Below are positions 36,143 to 45,937 of a DNA stretch of 64,000 bases, piece by piece (positions within the stretch are counted from its first letter, which is position 1; every line of letters starts with the position of its first letter). Where the stretch lies: positions 1,116,001-1,180,000 of the forward strand of contig OZ250161.1 of assembly GCA_965237985.1 (NCBI GenBank). Direction: 5' to 3'. The position numbers were made by a program, and so were the translations under genes. The notes under the pieces are model-generated. The model was not told where the DNA came from, did no database searches, and saw only the letters and a list, made by a program, of their open reading frames with translations. The stretch is from G965212025 sp965237985. Lineage in GTDB: Bacteria > Pseudomonadota > Gammaproteobacteria > Poriferisulfidales > Oxydemutatoraceae.

Positions 36143-37978
36143 ATGAATGACATGGGACTAAACACAACACAAAGCAAACTAGCTCCCCCGGCGAGGGGAG
36201 GAACAGCGGGCGTTGCTTCTTTCGGGAATACAGGAAAAACGGCAGGAACCGGAACCACTTTCGGCAAGGAAGTGGCGACCTTAAGTGGAAATTCCCAGGG
36301 TGCGCATCGCGACCTGGAGAATAGTCACAATCTGCCTGAATCACTGTTGCCTGAAAAATCAGCAGGCCAGGCTCCGCCCCGGAGTTTCGGCCAGCGTGCG
36401 ATTAAATGGTTGAAAGACTGGACTGGACTGAGCACGTTGCAAAACAGCCGCCTGGCGAAGTTGCGTTCGAGTCTTGAAGCACGATACGGACAGGATTCTG
36501 TGGAACAAGCTCTCAAAGAAGTCTTTCCCAATCTGGGGGCTGGCGATTTCAGTTTGAACCGTGCTACTGAAGCACAAGTGTCTCAACATGCAAAACAAAT
36601 AGACGATTATAATTTTCAGATTGATGCAGGGGCGTTTTTTGCTGAACGACCGCTGACCGGATTGACGAAAAACGTAGACCTAAACTGGGCAAGCCAGTTC
36701 AAAGAGGATAACTATTTGAGTGGGGTGGAAATGATGACGATACTGAAAAACGCAGCCAAAGGTGGTGAACAGTTATCAAAGGCGAGTCAGTCCACCGGTA
36801 GTGAGGAATTTCTGTCCGCCATGAAAGATTTTTCTACATCAGCGATGGGAACTTACCGAGACTTATCTGTGAAAGCACCCCCCGGTCAGTGCAAAGATGC
36901 CCAAAGTTTTCTTGATGTTTATACCAAAGCCCTGTGCTCTATGGCTGACGGGTCAGCAGAGGGGAGTGTGAACTTTTGCGGTGCGATGCGAGGCTTTTTA
37001 GTTGACATGCAGAGCGAAATTCGTGTCGCTAAAAAAGTTTATGACGCAACGGCAGCAACAGAACCTGGTGTATCGCTCGTTTTCCTGCCCGCCAGCAAAG
37101 TCCACAACAGGGAGGAGCTGAGTCAGTCTCTCAATGCCACCTCGTCACTGTGCAAAGCACTGAACGAGAAACAATTCTTGAGCAAAGAAGCCCCTGAACT
37201 CCAGTCTTTGTACGCCACCTCAGACTCTAGAAAAAGCAGACCGGATCATACATTGACAGATAAAGAGCTGATGACGGTGGGAAACTCCGGCATTGCGGTC
37301 AAGGGGCAGGAAATAGCGGACAAAAAAGGGTCAGTTTCGGTTTTCCCGAAAGAAATTCTGGCAGCTACCAAAAAACAACTGGGGACCATGGCAGGCAAGA
37401 AACAACACGGAGACACTGGAATATGTGGGGAAATGTATACAGACTTGGGTCGTGCAGATTTGTTTTTGGGAGGTCATCGGGTCTCACATACTGCATCGGG
37501 AGAAAGAGAGCAGGACAAAACAGCAGTAATCTCTGCACTCAGTGAGTTTTGTCTGGATACAGACACCGGGGAAGTCAACAAAAATATGTTGATGGCAATA
37601 TCCCAGGTAGCCAACCAAGGTTTGGTTCATGCCGGTCCGATAGGCTCTTTGATTACTGGTGAGATGCCTTTGCACCGTGGCATGATTCTCGTCCCTGACA
37701 AAGGATGTAAAAGGGATTCGAGTTATTCGATAGAAAAAAACGATGACGGTGACATCACTATTGAGTGCGCGACCAAATTCTATGGAGGGTCTTTTATGCC
37801 ATCCGGTGACATGATGGACGATTCCGAGTTTCTGAAAATTGACGGGGACAATGGTGGCTTTTACGGCTATACCATCAAAGTCAAACTCGATAAGGCCAGT
37901 TATTCCAAAAACGAAGGCATGTACCCCAAGCCACAACTTGTCGACATGCACTACGATTACAACTATAAAATGCACTGA
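36143..37978 (+). CDS. putative type III effector, paralogue 1
   Basis: This 611-residue protein belongs to no family I recognise. The first 75 residues are rich in Ser, Thr, Gly and Ala with no signal peptide, as in type III secreted proteins. From about residue 190 to the end it is clearly related to the next gene; shared segments include GGEQLS, SEEFL, AMKDFSTSA, TGICGEMYTDL, NKNMLMAISQV, EMPLHRG and the end GMYPKPQLVDMHYDYNYKM. The conserved Cys-Gly-Glu-Met core might be a functional site, but I see no known catalytic triad. Adjacency to sctC/sctD, paralogy and N-terminal composition are the only grounds for the effector call. A second ATG lies three codons in. Confidence 0.6.
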   Translation: MNDMGLNTTQSKLAPPARGGTAGVASFGNTGKTAGTGTTFGKEVATLSGNSQGAHRDLENSHNLPESLLPEKSAGQAPPRSFGQRAIKWLKDWTGLSTLQNSRLAKLRSSLEARYGQDSVEQALKEVFPNLGAGDFSLNRATEAQVSQHAKQIDDYNFQIDAGAFFAERPLTGLTKNVDLNWASQFKEDNYLSGVEMMTILKNAAKGGEQLSKASQSTGSEEFLSAMKDFSTSAMGTYRDLSVKAPPGQCKDAQSFLDVYTKALCSMADGSAEGSVNFCGAMRGFLVDMQSEIRVAKKVYDATAATEPGVSLVFLPASKVHNREELSQSLNATSSLCKALNEKQFLSKEAPELQSLYATSDSRKSRPDHTLTDKELMTVGNSGIAVKGQEIADKKGSVSVFPKEILAATKKQLGTMAGKKQHGDTGICGEMYTDLGRADLFLGGHRVSHTASGEREQDKTAVISALSEFCLDTDTGEVNKNMLMAISQVANQGLVHAGPIGSLITGEMPLHRGMILVPDKGCKRDSSYSIEKNDDGDITIECATKFYGGSFMPSGDMMDDSEFLKIDGDNGGFYGYTIKVKLDKASYSKNEGMYPKPQLVDMHYDYNYKMH

Positions 37979-38166
37979 TCCTGCCCCGTCCGATAATCAT
38001 GTTGAAACAGATTGCGAACTGTCGGCTGAAAAGACTCTTGAAGACTGTTCAATATGGCTCGCAGTGCTTCTCCGACTTTTTTAGGCAGCGGCCAATCAGT
38101 ATTGACCAAGGGACCTGGCCGACGGAATCTCTCGTTTCGGACAACAAACCGTGAAGCGTTGAAACC

Positions 38167-40191
38167 ATGGGCAAAATAAGACCAACCCTAGCCTACATGA
38201 GCGCCTGGAATGCTGTAAACGAAGCCAACAGCTCGAACGTGGTGTCCGGTTCAGTCACCGCTGTTGGGAAACAGAGGTCGGGTTCATCGCCAGAGGAAGG
38301 CGGTTGCCGCTTCGAAAAGAGAGGACTGCTGAAGCAGGTGTGGCATAATATCACGTGGCTGGTATCGCCTGGTTATCGCGAGAGAAAATCGGCTGAAAGG
38401 GGCAGACTTTTGGACATGATGGAGAATGAGATACGAGCAAATTGTGGCACTGCACAGAGTGGGTTGCGATCAGTCCGAAGCGAAGAATCTGATGACTTGA
38501 CAGGCAGAGATTTTGAAGTGCAAGGCACAGAGTCGGAAAACGAGGATTCTCCCAAAACCCTCCCCAAATCAGTAGAGGAAGCACTGGGCTATGCCCGTGA
38601 GCACCTTCGGGATCGACAGACCTTTATCGATGCCTTGCATCGCGTTTTTCTGGAAGCTGCCGGCTCTTTAGTCAATGACGAAAAAAATTCGTTGACCTCG
38701 AGAGAGGTCGGTTCTCAGTCTCTTGCCGGCGCCGACATTGGGCCCGCAGACCGTAATGGATCCCCATCAGAAGAAGCAGGCAGTGGGACGGTTGGAGATG
38801 CACTGAGTGCCGCTCTGATGAACGAAGAATTGAAATTAAAGAAATGCCGGAAGAGAGTCCCTCCGGAATACTTTGCAGGTTGCATGATTCCGCCCCAGTC
38901 CCAAGGACCGAGGGAAAGCCATTCTGCACGCCTGGGATGGCAAATACAGTTCAAAATTAAAAATCGTCTGAGTGACGCGGAAATGGCTGCCATACTGGAC
39001 AGCATTGCCAAAAATGGGGAGCAATTATCCGTGGCGGGTCAATGCCGAAGCAGCGAGGAGTTTCTGGGTGCCATGAAAGATATTTCGGCATCGGCAGCGA
39101 CGACTTACGAAGCATTATCCAAGAATGTCAGCCGTGGCAAACGCCGATGCAGAGATCCCCAAACTTTCCTGGCTGTTTATGTCCGGGCACTGTGCGCTGC
39201 AGCTGCCCAAGGCAACGAAGAGAAAATGGATTCTTGTGGCACGTTGACGGACGTACTGCGCAAACGGCAGGATGATTTTCGTGCCGCTGAAGCCGCTTAT
39301 GCCGTAACGGCGGCGAAGGCCAAATCTGGCTTGACACTCAGTTTCGCAGCCACCGACAAAATCGCCAACAGAAAGGAACTGAAGCAGGCACTCAATGTCA
39401 CTTCGTTAGTGCGTAAAGCACTTGGGCTTGAATTTTTGCGAACAAAAACACCGAAAAACGCGTTGACGGATGCAGAAGTGTTGAGATTGATAAACTCCGG
39501 TATCGCGATCAGAGGGCGGAAAGTAGACAACGCAAAAGGCTCCATCAGGGTTTTTCCGGACCAGACAATCGCGCGTATTACAAAAGAAGTGAGTACCCTG
39601 GGAGGTTGTGCTCCGTATAAGAACACTGGAATATGCGGAGAGATGTATTTTGATTTGGAACGACAGGGCATGAAATTTGGAGATCTGCGGATCGCTCCTG
39701 ATGCGGACGGAAACTTCGTTACGGACAGGGAATTGCTGCTGCCACAGCTCGAGGATTTTTGTCGAGACGACAGAACCAGAACCCTAGACAAAAATATGAT
39801 GATGGCCATATCCCAGGTGATGTTACAAGGGTTTGTAGCCTGCCTGTTGGGAGAAATTGACTATACCATGCCGTTGCATCCCACCATACATCCTGACTCT
39901 AGAGAAAACGACCTTGATTTCCTGCTGGAAAAGGATGAAAACGAAGATGTTTTCATTGAGCTTATTCTTGTGCAAGAAGGAAAGTACTTTATGAGGGAAT
40001 CCGACGAAAATGGCGCACCGTTGCTTGGCAGTGTTACCAACTCTGGGCATATTGGCGCTGATGACAGGCTCTATCGTCGTTGTTCCGTTAAAGTCAAGAT
40101 CGCGAAAGAAAACTATTCCAAAGACGGAGGCATGTACCCCAAACCGCAACTTGTCGACATATGCTACGATTACGACTATAAGATGAGCTGA
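38167..40191 (+). CDS. putative type III effector, paralogue 2
   Basis: This 674-residue paralogue of the preceding gene has a different N-terminal 250 residues. These include a Lys/Arg-rich hydrophobic patch (KQVWHNITWLVSPGYRERKS) and an acidic linker. Shared C-terminal blocks are NGEQLSVAGQ, SSEEFLGAMKDISASA, TGICGEMYFDL, DKNMMMAISQV, TMPLHP and GMYPKPQLVDICYDYDYKM. The pattern, a conserved C-terminal module with a variable N-terminus, is common in families of secreted effectors. No signal peptide or membrane helix is present. It lies 188 bases after paralogue 1 and 167 bases before the sctC start. Confidence 0.6.
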   Translation: MGKIRPTLAYMSAWNAVNEANSSNVVSGSVTAVGKQRSGSSPEEGGCRFEKRGLLKQVWHNITWLVSPGYRERKSAERGRLLDMMENEIRANCGTAQSGLRSVRSEESDDLTGRDFEVQGTESENEDSPKTLPKSVEEALGYAREHLRDRQTFIDALHRVFLEAAGSLVNDEKNSLTSREVGSQSLAGADIGPADRNGSPSEEAGSGTVGDALSAALMNEELKLKKCRKRVPPEYFAGCMIPPQSQGPRESHSARLGWQIQFKIKNRLSDAEMAAILDSIAKNGEQLSVAGQCRSSEEFLGAMKDISASAATTYEALSKNVSRGKRRCRDPQTFLAVYVRALCAAAAQGNEEKMDSCGTLTDVLRKRQDDFRAAEAAYAVTAAKAKSGLTLSFAATDKIANRKELKQALNVTSLVRKALGLEFLRTKTPKNALTDAEVLRLINSGIAIRGRKVDNAKGSIRVFPDQTIARITKEVSTLGGCAPYKNTGICGEMYFDLERQGMKFGDLRIAPDADGNFVTDRELLLPQLEDFCRDDRTRTLDKNMMMAISQVMLQGFVACLLGEIDYTMPLHPTIHPDSRENDLDFLLEKDENEDVFIELILVQEGKYFMRESDENGAPLLGSVTNSGHIGADDRLYRRCSVKVKIAKENYSKDGGMYPKPQLVDICYDYDYKMS

Positions 40192-40358
40192 TAGGATGTG
40201 CTGATTGTCCCCACATCCCCAGTGGCACCTTACACCGGAACGAACAGCCAGTGCGTTTTGCAAAAAGGATGCATGAATTGCACTTCACAGTTGACAGAAG
40301 TGCCTGCAGGAACCCCTTCGTTTTGACTCGCACGCTTTTCATATCAGGGAAATTTCCG

Positions 40359-42434
40359 TTGCAACAGGTACTTGTGTTCTGTCTGGCTTTCGGGTTCAGC
40401 ATCGTAGCATTTTCAGCTGAGCCCGCTTGGCATTACGAAAAATATGCGCACTATTCCCGCGGCGAACCGCTGTCCGAGCTTTTGCAGGATTTTTCTTCAA
40501 GCATTGGAGTCCCCGTTGTGGTCAGCAAGAAAGTTACCGCCAAGGTGAATGGAAATTTTGCCCAGGTGGGAGCAAAAAAATTCTTGAACAAACTTTCGCA
40601 AATCTATAACTTCGTCTGGTTTTATGATGGCAACGTGATTTTTGTGAGCCATGCGGATGAAGTGCAAACCAAAATCGTACACCTGCCGCACTTGAGCGGG
40701 CAGGCGCTGAAAAAAAATCTTCGCGACTTGGGTTTATGGGACAACCGCTTCGGTTTCCGCCTTTCCGCTTCAGGCGACATCGCGTATCTTTCAGGGCCGC
40801 CGCGCTTTGTCCAATATGCAGCACAAGCATCGGAGTTGCTGAATGCAAATTTCGTGCAGGACAGCAAAAGAGATTTTATCGTGAGAGTCTTTCCCCTGCG
40901 TTATGCCCTGGCTGCTGATCGCCGGCTCCACCAGAATGAAAAAAATGCCGTAATTCCGGGTGTGGCCAGCATCTTGCGCAGAATGGTTACACGATTGAAA
41001 GACACGTCGATCAAATTAGAAAGCAAAGAACCCGGAACCCAAGGAAACCTCGCACAAAGATCACTGCAATCAGCACGCGGTTTGGGACTGCCCGGGCTGA
41101 CACCAACGCAAGGCTCTCCACAGGAAGCCATGCACGAAGCCGCACCTGCAACAGGCGCGCCGGCTGCATCCGCAGCAGGAATGGCAGATAATAAAAAGAC
41201 TTCCGCAAACGGAGAAAGTTACGGCACAATTCACAACGCTTTTATCTACGCAGAACCCAGGCTGAACGCCGTCATCGTCAGGGCACTGAAAGAAGACATG
41301 CCGATGTTTGCAAAACTGATCCGCACACTGGATGTGCCAACCAAACAGGTGGAAATCGAAGTCACAATTCTGGATATTTCTTCCGACTTTATTGAAACAT
41401 TGGGATTCGAATGGCAAGCCAATGACAGCGGCAGCTATGCGGGGACCTATTCCACAATCTTGACAAAGAGCGTAGGCGAATTTATCTTGCGCATACGGGC
41501 CTTGGAAGAGAAAGGCAACGTCCGCATCGTGTCCAAACCGGCGGTGCTGACTTTGGACAATGAAGAAGCCATTATCGACAGCAGTGAAACGTTTTACGTA
41601 AAGCTGGAAGGGGAACGAGACGTTGATCTGGTGCCGGTGACAGTTGGCTCGGTACTGAAAGTCACGCCCAGGGTGGTAAGCGAGGAAAACGAAAATTATA
41701 TATACCTTAGCATCATCATCGAGGACGGTAAGCGGGAAAACAACTCATCGGTTGACAACATTCCAGGCACCACCAAAACCATGATCTCTTCACAGGCTAT
41801 CGTCAGGGAACAAGAGAGCTTGTTGCTGGGCGGGCACTATTATGAGTATTCCTCGGAGGTAAGGCACAAAGTTCCACTGTTGGGCGATTTGCCGATTCTC
41901 GGGTTCTTTTTTTCCCGCAACACAACCAACAAAAACCGCATGACCCGGATGTTCATGATTACACCCAAGATTATCAAAGATAAAATCCCTGTTCCTGCCA
42001 TGACTACTGCTCAACCAGGTGGCCAGCCCCTGGCTTCGGTGGCGGCTCAAGGGACGTCGTCCGTGTTCCAGGAACGCTCGGAAATGCAAGAGGAAAACAC
42101 ACCCGCCAGGTTGCAGAAAAACCAAGAATCAGAAGAAAAAAGAACGGCAGATGCCACTGCTGAAAAAGGAAAGACGAAAAGCACGCAGTTTGAACCACTC
42201 TACGGTTGGACAGTGCAGGCGGGGTCATTTCGTGAACGCTTTCATGCCGAAAAGCGGCTTCGCCTTCTGGCGAATGCTTCCTTTCCTGCAAAACTTTCCG
42301 TTGTTTCCGCGAAGAATGGTACCCGGCACTACCGGGTATATGCCGGCAACAGGCTGGCCCATGGACAGGCACTAAGGCTACGCAACACGATTCGCAAGGA
42401 AATTGTCTCTGACGCTTTTCTGGTACAACATTAG
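40359..42434 (+). CDS. sctC: type III secretion outer-membrane secretin SctC with C-terminal SPOR domain
   Basis: The secretin forms the outer-membrane ring of the injectisome. The frame is open from GTG 40251, but TTG 40359 has AGGGA upstream and gives a classic signal peptide (MQQVLVFCLAFGFSIVAFSA). N-terminal domains match type III secretins (AHYSRGEPLSELLQDFSS, WFYDGNVIFVSHADEVQT, VFPLRYALAADRR, VIPGVASILRRM). The secretin core follows, with VEIEVTILDIS, VPVTVGSVLKVTPRV and LPILGFFFSRN. Beyond it the protein continues about 130 residues and ends in a SPOR-like domain (YGWTVQAGSFRERFHAEKRL to the terminus). SPOR domains bind denuded peptidoglycan; they are not a usual part of SctC. It lies 235 bases upstream of sctD. 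Confidence 0.88.
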   Translation: MQQVLVFCLAFGFSIVAFSAEPAWHYEKYAHYSRGEPLSELLQDFSSSIGVPVVVSKKVTAKVNGNFAQVGAKKFLNKLSQIYNFVWFYDGNVIFVSHADEVQTKIVHLPHLSGQALKKNLRDLGLWDNRFGFRLSASGDIAYLSGPPRFVQYAAQASELLNANFVQDSKRDFIVRVFPLRYALAADRRLHQNEKNAVIPGVASILRRMVTRLKDTSIKLESKEPGTQGNLAQRSLQSARGLGLPGLTPTQGSPQEAMHEAAPATGAPAASAAGMADNKKTSANGESYGTIHNAFIYAEPRLNAVIVRALKEDMPMFAKLIRTLDVPTKQVEIEVTILDISSDFIETLGFEWQANDSGSYAGTYSTILTKSVGEFILRIRALEEKGNVRIVSKPAVLTLDNEEAIIDSSETFYVKLEGERDVDLVPVTVGSVLKVTPRVVSEENENYIYLSIIIEDGKRENNSSVDNIPGTTKTMISSQAIVREQESLLLGGHYYEYSSEVRHKVPLLGDLPILGFFFSRNTTNKNRMTRMFMITPKIIKDKIPVPAMTTAQPGGQPLASVAAQGTSSVFQERSEMQEENTPARLQKNQESEEKRTADATAEKGKTKSTQFEPLYGWTVQAGSFRERFHAEKRLRLLANASFPAKLSVVSAKNGTRHYRVYAGNRLAHGQALRLRNTIRKEIVSDAFLVQH
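42201..42431 (+). other. SPOR-like domain at the end of SctC
   Basis: The last 77 residues fit the SPOR pattern: WTVQAGSF, an Ala/Leu helix (HAEKRLRLLANASFPA), RHYRVYAGN, a second helix with ALRLRNTIRK, and the closing SDAFLV strand. This domain binds septal or stem-stripped glycan strands in other proteins. Confidence 0.75.
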
Positions 42435-42552
42435 ACAGAAACTGTAACGAAGCGGTCTTGAAGCTTTTCTTCCTGTCCCTGAGGTTTTGCTCCTTTTGCC
42501 GCCAGACAAGGCGTTGACAGGCTTCATCCCGCGTTTTTCTTTTTAGCTGATA

Positions 42553-42581
42553 TTTCTACAACACTGCCACACCTCTATAAT
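42553..42581 (+). promoter_or_regulatory. possible promoter upstream of sctD
   Basis: A perfect TATAAT (42576-42581) has TTTCTA 17 bases before it (42553-42558). The sctD start is 90 bases downstream, so sctD-sctE may be expressed apart from sctC. Confidence 0.45.
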
Positions 42582-42670
42582 CGCGGACGGAGCCTCCGTG
42601 GTAAGCTTGCCTTGCACAGTAGACATTCGTCGTAAGTGAGAACAGGTCCCAGCAGAGAAGCTCGGAAGAA

Positions 42671-44062
42671 ATGGCAGTATTAAAAGTACTAACTGGCACG
42701 CACGCAGGTGCGGAAGTGGAGCTTTTTGAAGGCACTTGCCTGCTCGGCAGCGGGACGGAATGCGACATCGTGCTCAGTGACCGCATGCTTGCCGAGGAAC
42801 ACATCAGGTTTCATGTTTCCCAGGAAACGGTTGAAGTGGAAAACCTGGCCCCGGACTCTGTGCTGTCCGTCAACGGCAAACCGATGACGGAAGCACGTTT
42901 TGTGCTGGACCCTTTCGCCCCCGTTGGCATCGGCACACTATTTCTCGCGGTTGGACCCAGTGATGCACAATGGCCGCAAATTGATCTTGCCGCTTTTTTT
43001 GAACGAGGCGAAGACACCACCTCCCCAGAGAACAACGACGAACAAGGCGAAAAAACGGCTGGTGCAGGCCCGCAGAAAAAGAGCGCGGCAACCATGCATT
43101 TGCCATTGGCTCAAGGTCATGAAAGAAAAATAAAGAAAAAGCTGTTTTCAGGAAAGGTTTTTGCAACATTGCTTGTGGTGACTATACTCGCGGTGTTCTA
43201 CGTCCAACTTGAGCCGCATTTCGCAAAGACAGGCAAGAAAATGCGCAGTAGTGGCACTTCGGAAATTCAGATCGTGAAAAATTTGCTGGCCACCATGCGT
43301 TTGAACTTGGAAATAAAAGAAAGTGCTTCGGGAAAATTGAGCATTTCTGGAATTGTTAAAACTAAAAAACAAAAAACAGAACTCGTCGAAGCTTTGAAAA
43401 AAAAGAGAGTGCGGGCCAATTCCAGTGCAGTGACCAGTGGCGAAGCTCTCGTATCCTCGGCTGACGCGGTACTGAAGGGACTCTTGGGGAATGATGCTCT
43501 CGTCAGCGTTTACCAGGGAACACAACTGGGAACTATTGTGATCAAAGGTTACATCCCGGAACGCCAGAAAGTGGACAGTGTCCTGCAGCAAATCGAGGCT
43601 GACATTCCCGGAGTGCTGAAAGTTGAAGAAAAAATTGAAACTTTGAATGACCGTGTGGCTGAGTTGCGAGGGCTTTTGGAAAAACACCGCCTGCTCGAGG
43701 TATTGACAATCGGCTACGAAAACGGCGTACTGATACTTCGCGGCAGCTTGCCGGACGAGCACCAAAATACCTGGAAAGCAGTTGAACGCGAATTTAAGAG
43801 ACGTTACGGCAACATCCCAGAAATACGCTATGTCGGCCTGCTCAACCCTACTGAAACGCCGCTGGAAACAGAGTTGAATATATTAGGCGTAAGCTTGGGT
43901 AAAATCCCCTTCGTAATCTTTTCGGGCGGCGGAAGATATCCCGTAGGTTCCCGATTGGAGAACGGCTACATAATCGAAGAAATAACTGACACCCACCTTC
44001 GTCTTCGGTCGGGGGAGGATCATTACCTGTTTTATCTGGAGGAAAGTCTGTATGGGCAATGA
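42671..44062 (+). CDS. sctD: type III secretion inner-membrane ring protein SctD
   Basis: SctD builds the outer ring of the injectisome base in the inner membrane and contacts SctC. The 463-residue protein has a cytoplasmic FHA domain (about residues 1-95, with LGSGTECDIVLSD and NGKPM), a low-complexity linker, one membrane helix at 162-180 (KVFATLLVVTILAVFYVQL), and a periplasmic part with ring-building/BON-like repeats (for example GTIVIKGYIPERQKVDSVLQ and GVLILRGSLPDEHQ). The FHA-helix-periplasm order is that of the YscD/CdsD class. Its stop overlaps the next small gene by 11 bases. Confidence 0.85.
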   Translation: MAVLKVLTGTHAGAEVELFEGTCLLGSGTECDIVLSDRMLAEEHIRFHVSQETVEVENLAPDSVLSVNGKPMTEARFVLDPFAPVGIGTLFLAVGPSDAQWPQIDLAAFFERGEDTTSPENNDEQGEKTAGAGPQKKSAATMHLPLAQGHERKIKKKLFSGKVFATLLVVTILAVFYVQLEPHFAKTGKKMRSSGTSEIQIVKNLLATMRLNLEIKESASGKLSISGIVKTKKQKTELVEALKKKRVRANSSAVTSGEALVSSADAVLKGLLGNDALVSVYQGTQLGTIVIKGYIPERQKVDSVLQQIEADIPGVLKVEEKIETLNDRVAELRGLLEKHRLLEVLTIGYENGVLILRGSLPDEHQNTWKAVEREFKRRYGNIPEIRYVGLLNPTETPLETELNILGVSLGKIPFVIFSGGGRYPVGSRLENGYIIEEITDTHLRLRSGEDHYLFYLEESLYGQ

Positions 44063-44294
44063 AGATATATTTGTAGAGGGCAGCCTGGAAGCCAAGCTGA
44101 ACTCTGACGGCGACGGCACCTACCGTGACAAGGTGCTACACGAACTCAGGCAAGAACTGTCGCACGTGAACCAGGCTTTGAACCAGGGTGTCAAGCAGGA
44201 AGATTTCGCACTGTTTTCAAGCATGAAAATTGCAATTGAAGCGGCTGAAAAGTGCGTGATTACCGTCTGGAACAAATCGCATGCCAAATACTGA
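44052..44294 (+). CDS. SctE-like (YscE/EscE family) small secretion chaperone
   Basis: The 80-residue, mostly helical protein follows sctD with an 11-base overlap. Size, position directly after sctD, and the pattern of two amphipathic helices (VLHELRQELSHVNQALNQG and FALFSSMKIAIEAAEKCVIT) match the YscE/EscE group, which acts as co-chaperone of the needle subunit. Sequence similarity in this group is low, so the call rests mainly on position and size. No needle gene or further secretion gene follows; the cluster ends here. Confidence 0.6.
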   Translation: MGNEDIFVEGSLEAKLNSDGDGTYRDKVLHELRQELSHVNQALNQGVKQEDFALFSSMKIAIEAAEKCVITVWNKSHAKY

Positions 44295-44893
44295 CCTATA
44301 CCAGTCTCCTACTAGATTAAAGGCAAATATCTTGATTCGATGCGAGCTTCGCCCGGCTTGAAAGCTGAGAACAGGGCACAGGGCAGAAGCGGCAACGACG
44401 TGACATGGCGCCTGAGTCCCTGTCAAGTCGGGCAACAAGGTCTGGGTTTTAGGCAAATGCCGATGCCTGTTTCAACAGGACGAAAATGCCAAAAATAACG
44501 TTCCTGAGTCTAGTTCCGGTTCCGTTCACATTGGGTATTGAGGTTTTGCTTCCAAGAGATGCCCTGTGGATAGCTGGTTGGCGGTCTCGTGGGCTTTAGT
44601 CATGTGCCGGGAGAGGTTTGCGCTTTGGGGCGACGGGTGCCTGGCATCAACCAGAACCACATTGGACTCACCCGAGCTTGCGGCTTTTCTCAGCAACGAG
44701 GCAGGGAGAAAAATCGTGCCTAGCAAACCTGCCGGACTTTTCGCCGCCTGCTTTCACCATATGAATGTCCGGACTTCAATGAGCACTTTTCAAAGTGGCC
44801 ATTTACCCCCAATGTTTCTCTCCCGGCCTTGCCGGCATCAATGATGTGAGTTTTCTCCATCCATGAAAATGATTTGTTGCGGGATCCCTTTTA
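44295..44893. other. non-coding stretch after the secretion genes
   Basis: Neither strand holds a recognisable gene in these 600 bases, where further sct genes would be expected. A terminator was not identified. The region leads into the 252-bp repeat array. Confidence 0.4.
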
Positions 44894-45898
44894 TATATTC
44901 ACAAGCTCGAACTGAAAAATGGGACGTGGCAACAAACACCCCTTTGCTGACACCCCCGTTCAATGAGCATTCCATCAAACTTCTGGATTTCCAGTCTGTC
45001 TACTGTCTGGTATCCGGCATAACTACTTGGCCTGGATGTATGGCAGCTGTCAGTCCTTGAATATTTTTCCGCTCATTGTTTTCCCGAGACCGGGCGGCAA
45101 GCATTTTTGCTGGCTGGCGGTGGGGTCCTGGCAAGGGACAAGTTGTATATTCACAAGCTCAAACTGAAAAATGGGACGTGGCAACAAACACCCCTTTGCT
45201 GACACCCCCGTTCAATGAGCATTCCAGCAAATTTCTGGATTTCCAGTCTGTCTACTGTCTGGTATCCGGCATAACTACTTGGCCTGGATGTACGACAGCT
45301 GTCAGTCCTTGAATATTTTTCCGCTCATTGTTTTCCCGAGACCGGGCGGCAAGCATTTTTGCTGGCTGGCGGTGGGGTCCTGGCAAGGGACAAGTTGTAT
45401 ATTCACAGGCTCGAACTGAAAAATGGGACGTGGCAACAAACACCCCTTTGCTGACACCCCCGTTCAATGAGCATTCCATCAAACTTCTGGATTTCCAGTC
45501 TGTCTACTGTCTGGTATCCGGCATAACTACTTGGCCTGGATGTATGGCAGCTGTCAGTCCTTGAATATTTTTCCGCTCATTGTTTTCCCGAGACCGGGCG
45601 GCAAGCATTTTTGCTGGCTGGCGGTGGGGTCCTGGCAAGGGACAAGTTGTATATTCACAAGCTCGAGCTGAAAAATGGGACGTGGCAACAAACACCCCTT
45701 TGCTGACACCCCCGTTCAATGAGCATTCCAGCAAATTTCTGGATTTCCAGCCTGTCTACTGTCTGGTATCCGGCATAACTACTTGGCCTGGATGTACGAC
45801 AGCTGTCAGTCCTTGAATATTTTTCCGCTCATTGTCTTCCCGAGACCGGGCGGCAAGCATTTTTGCTGGCTGGCGGTGGGGTCCTGGCAAGGGACAAG
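44894..45898. repeat. 252-bp tandem array, 4 units in A-B-A-B order
   Basis: Four units of 252 bp start at about 44894, 45146, 45398 and 45650. Units 1 and 3 share one set of variants (CCATCAAACTTC, TGTATGGCAG); units 2 and 4 share another (CCAGCAAATTTC, TGTACGACAG). The array is therefore a duplicated 504-bp dimer. Each unit has open frames of 76-78 codons on both strands (252 is a multiple of three), which I regard as by-products. No family was recognised in either translation. Confidence 0.95.
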
Positions 45899-45937
45899 AA
45901 TTTCGATTGATGACTGCCTGGGCATCTGCGAAGTTGC

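Noticed and set aside
44863..45816. 76-78 codon frames on both strands in each 252-bp unit
   Set aside because: They repeat only because the unit is a multiple of three and identical; they have no recognised family, no consistent ribosome site, and sit on both strands at once.
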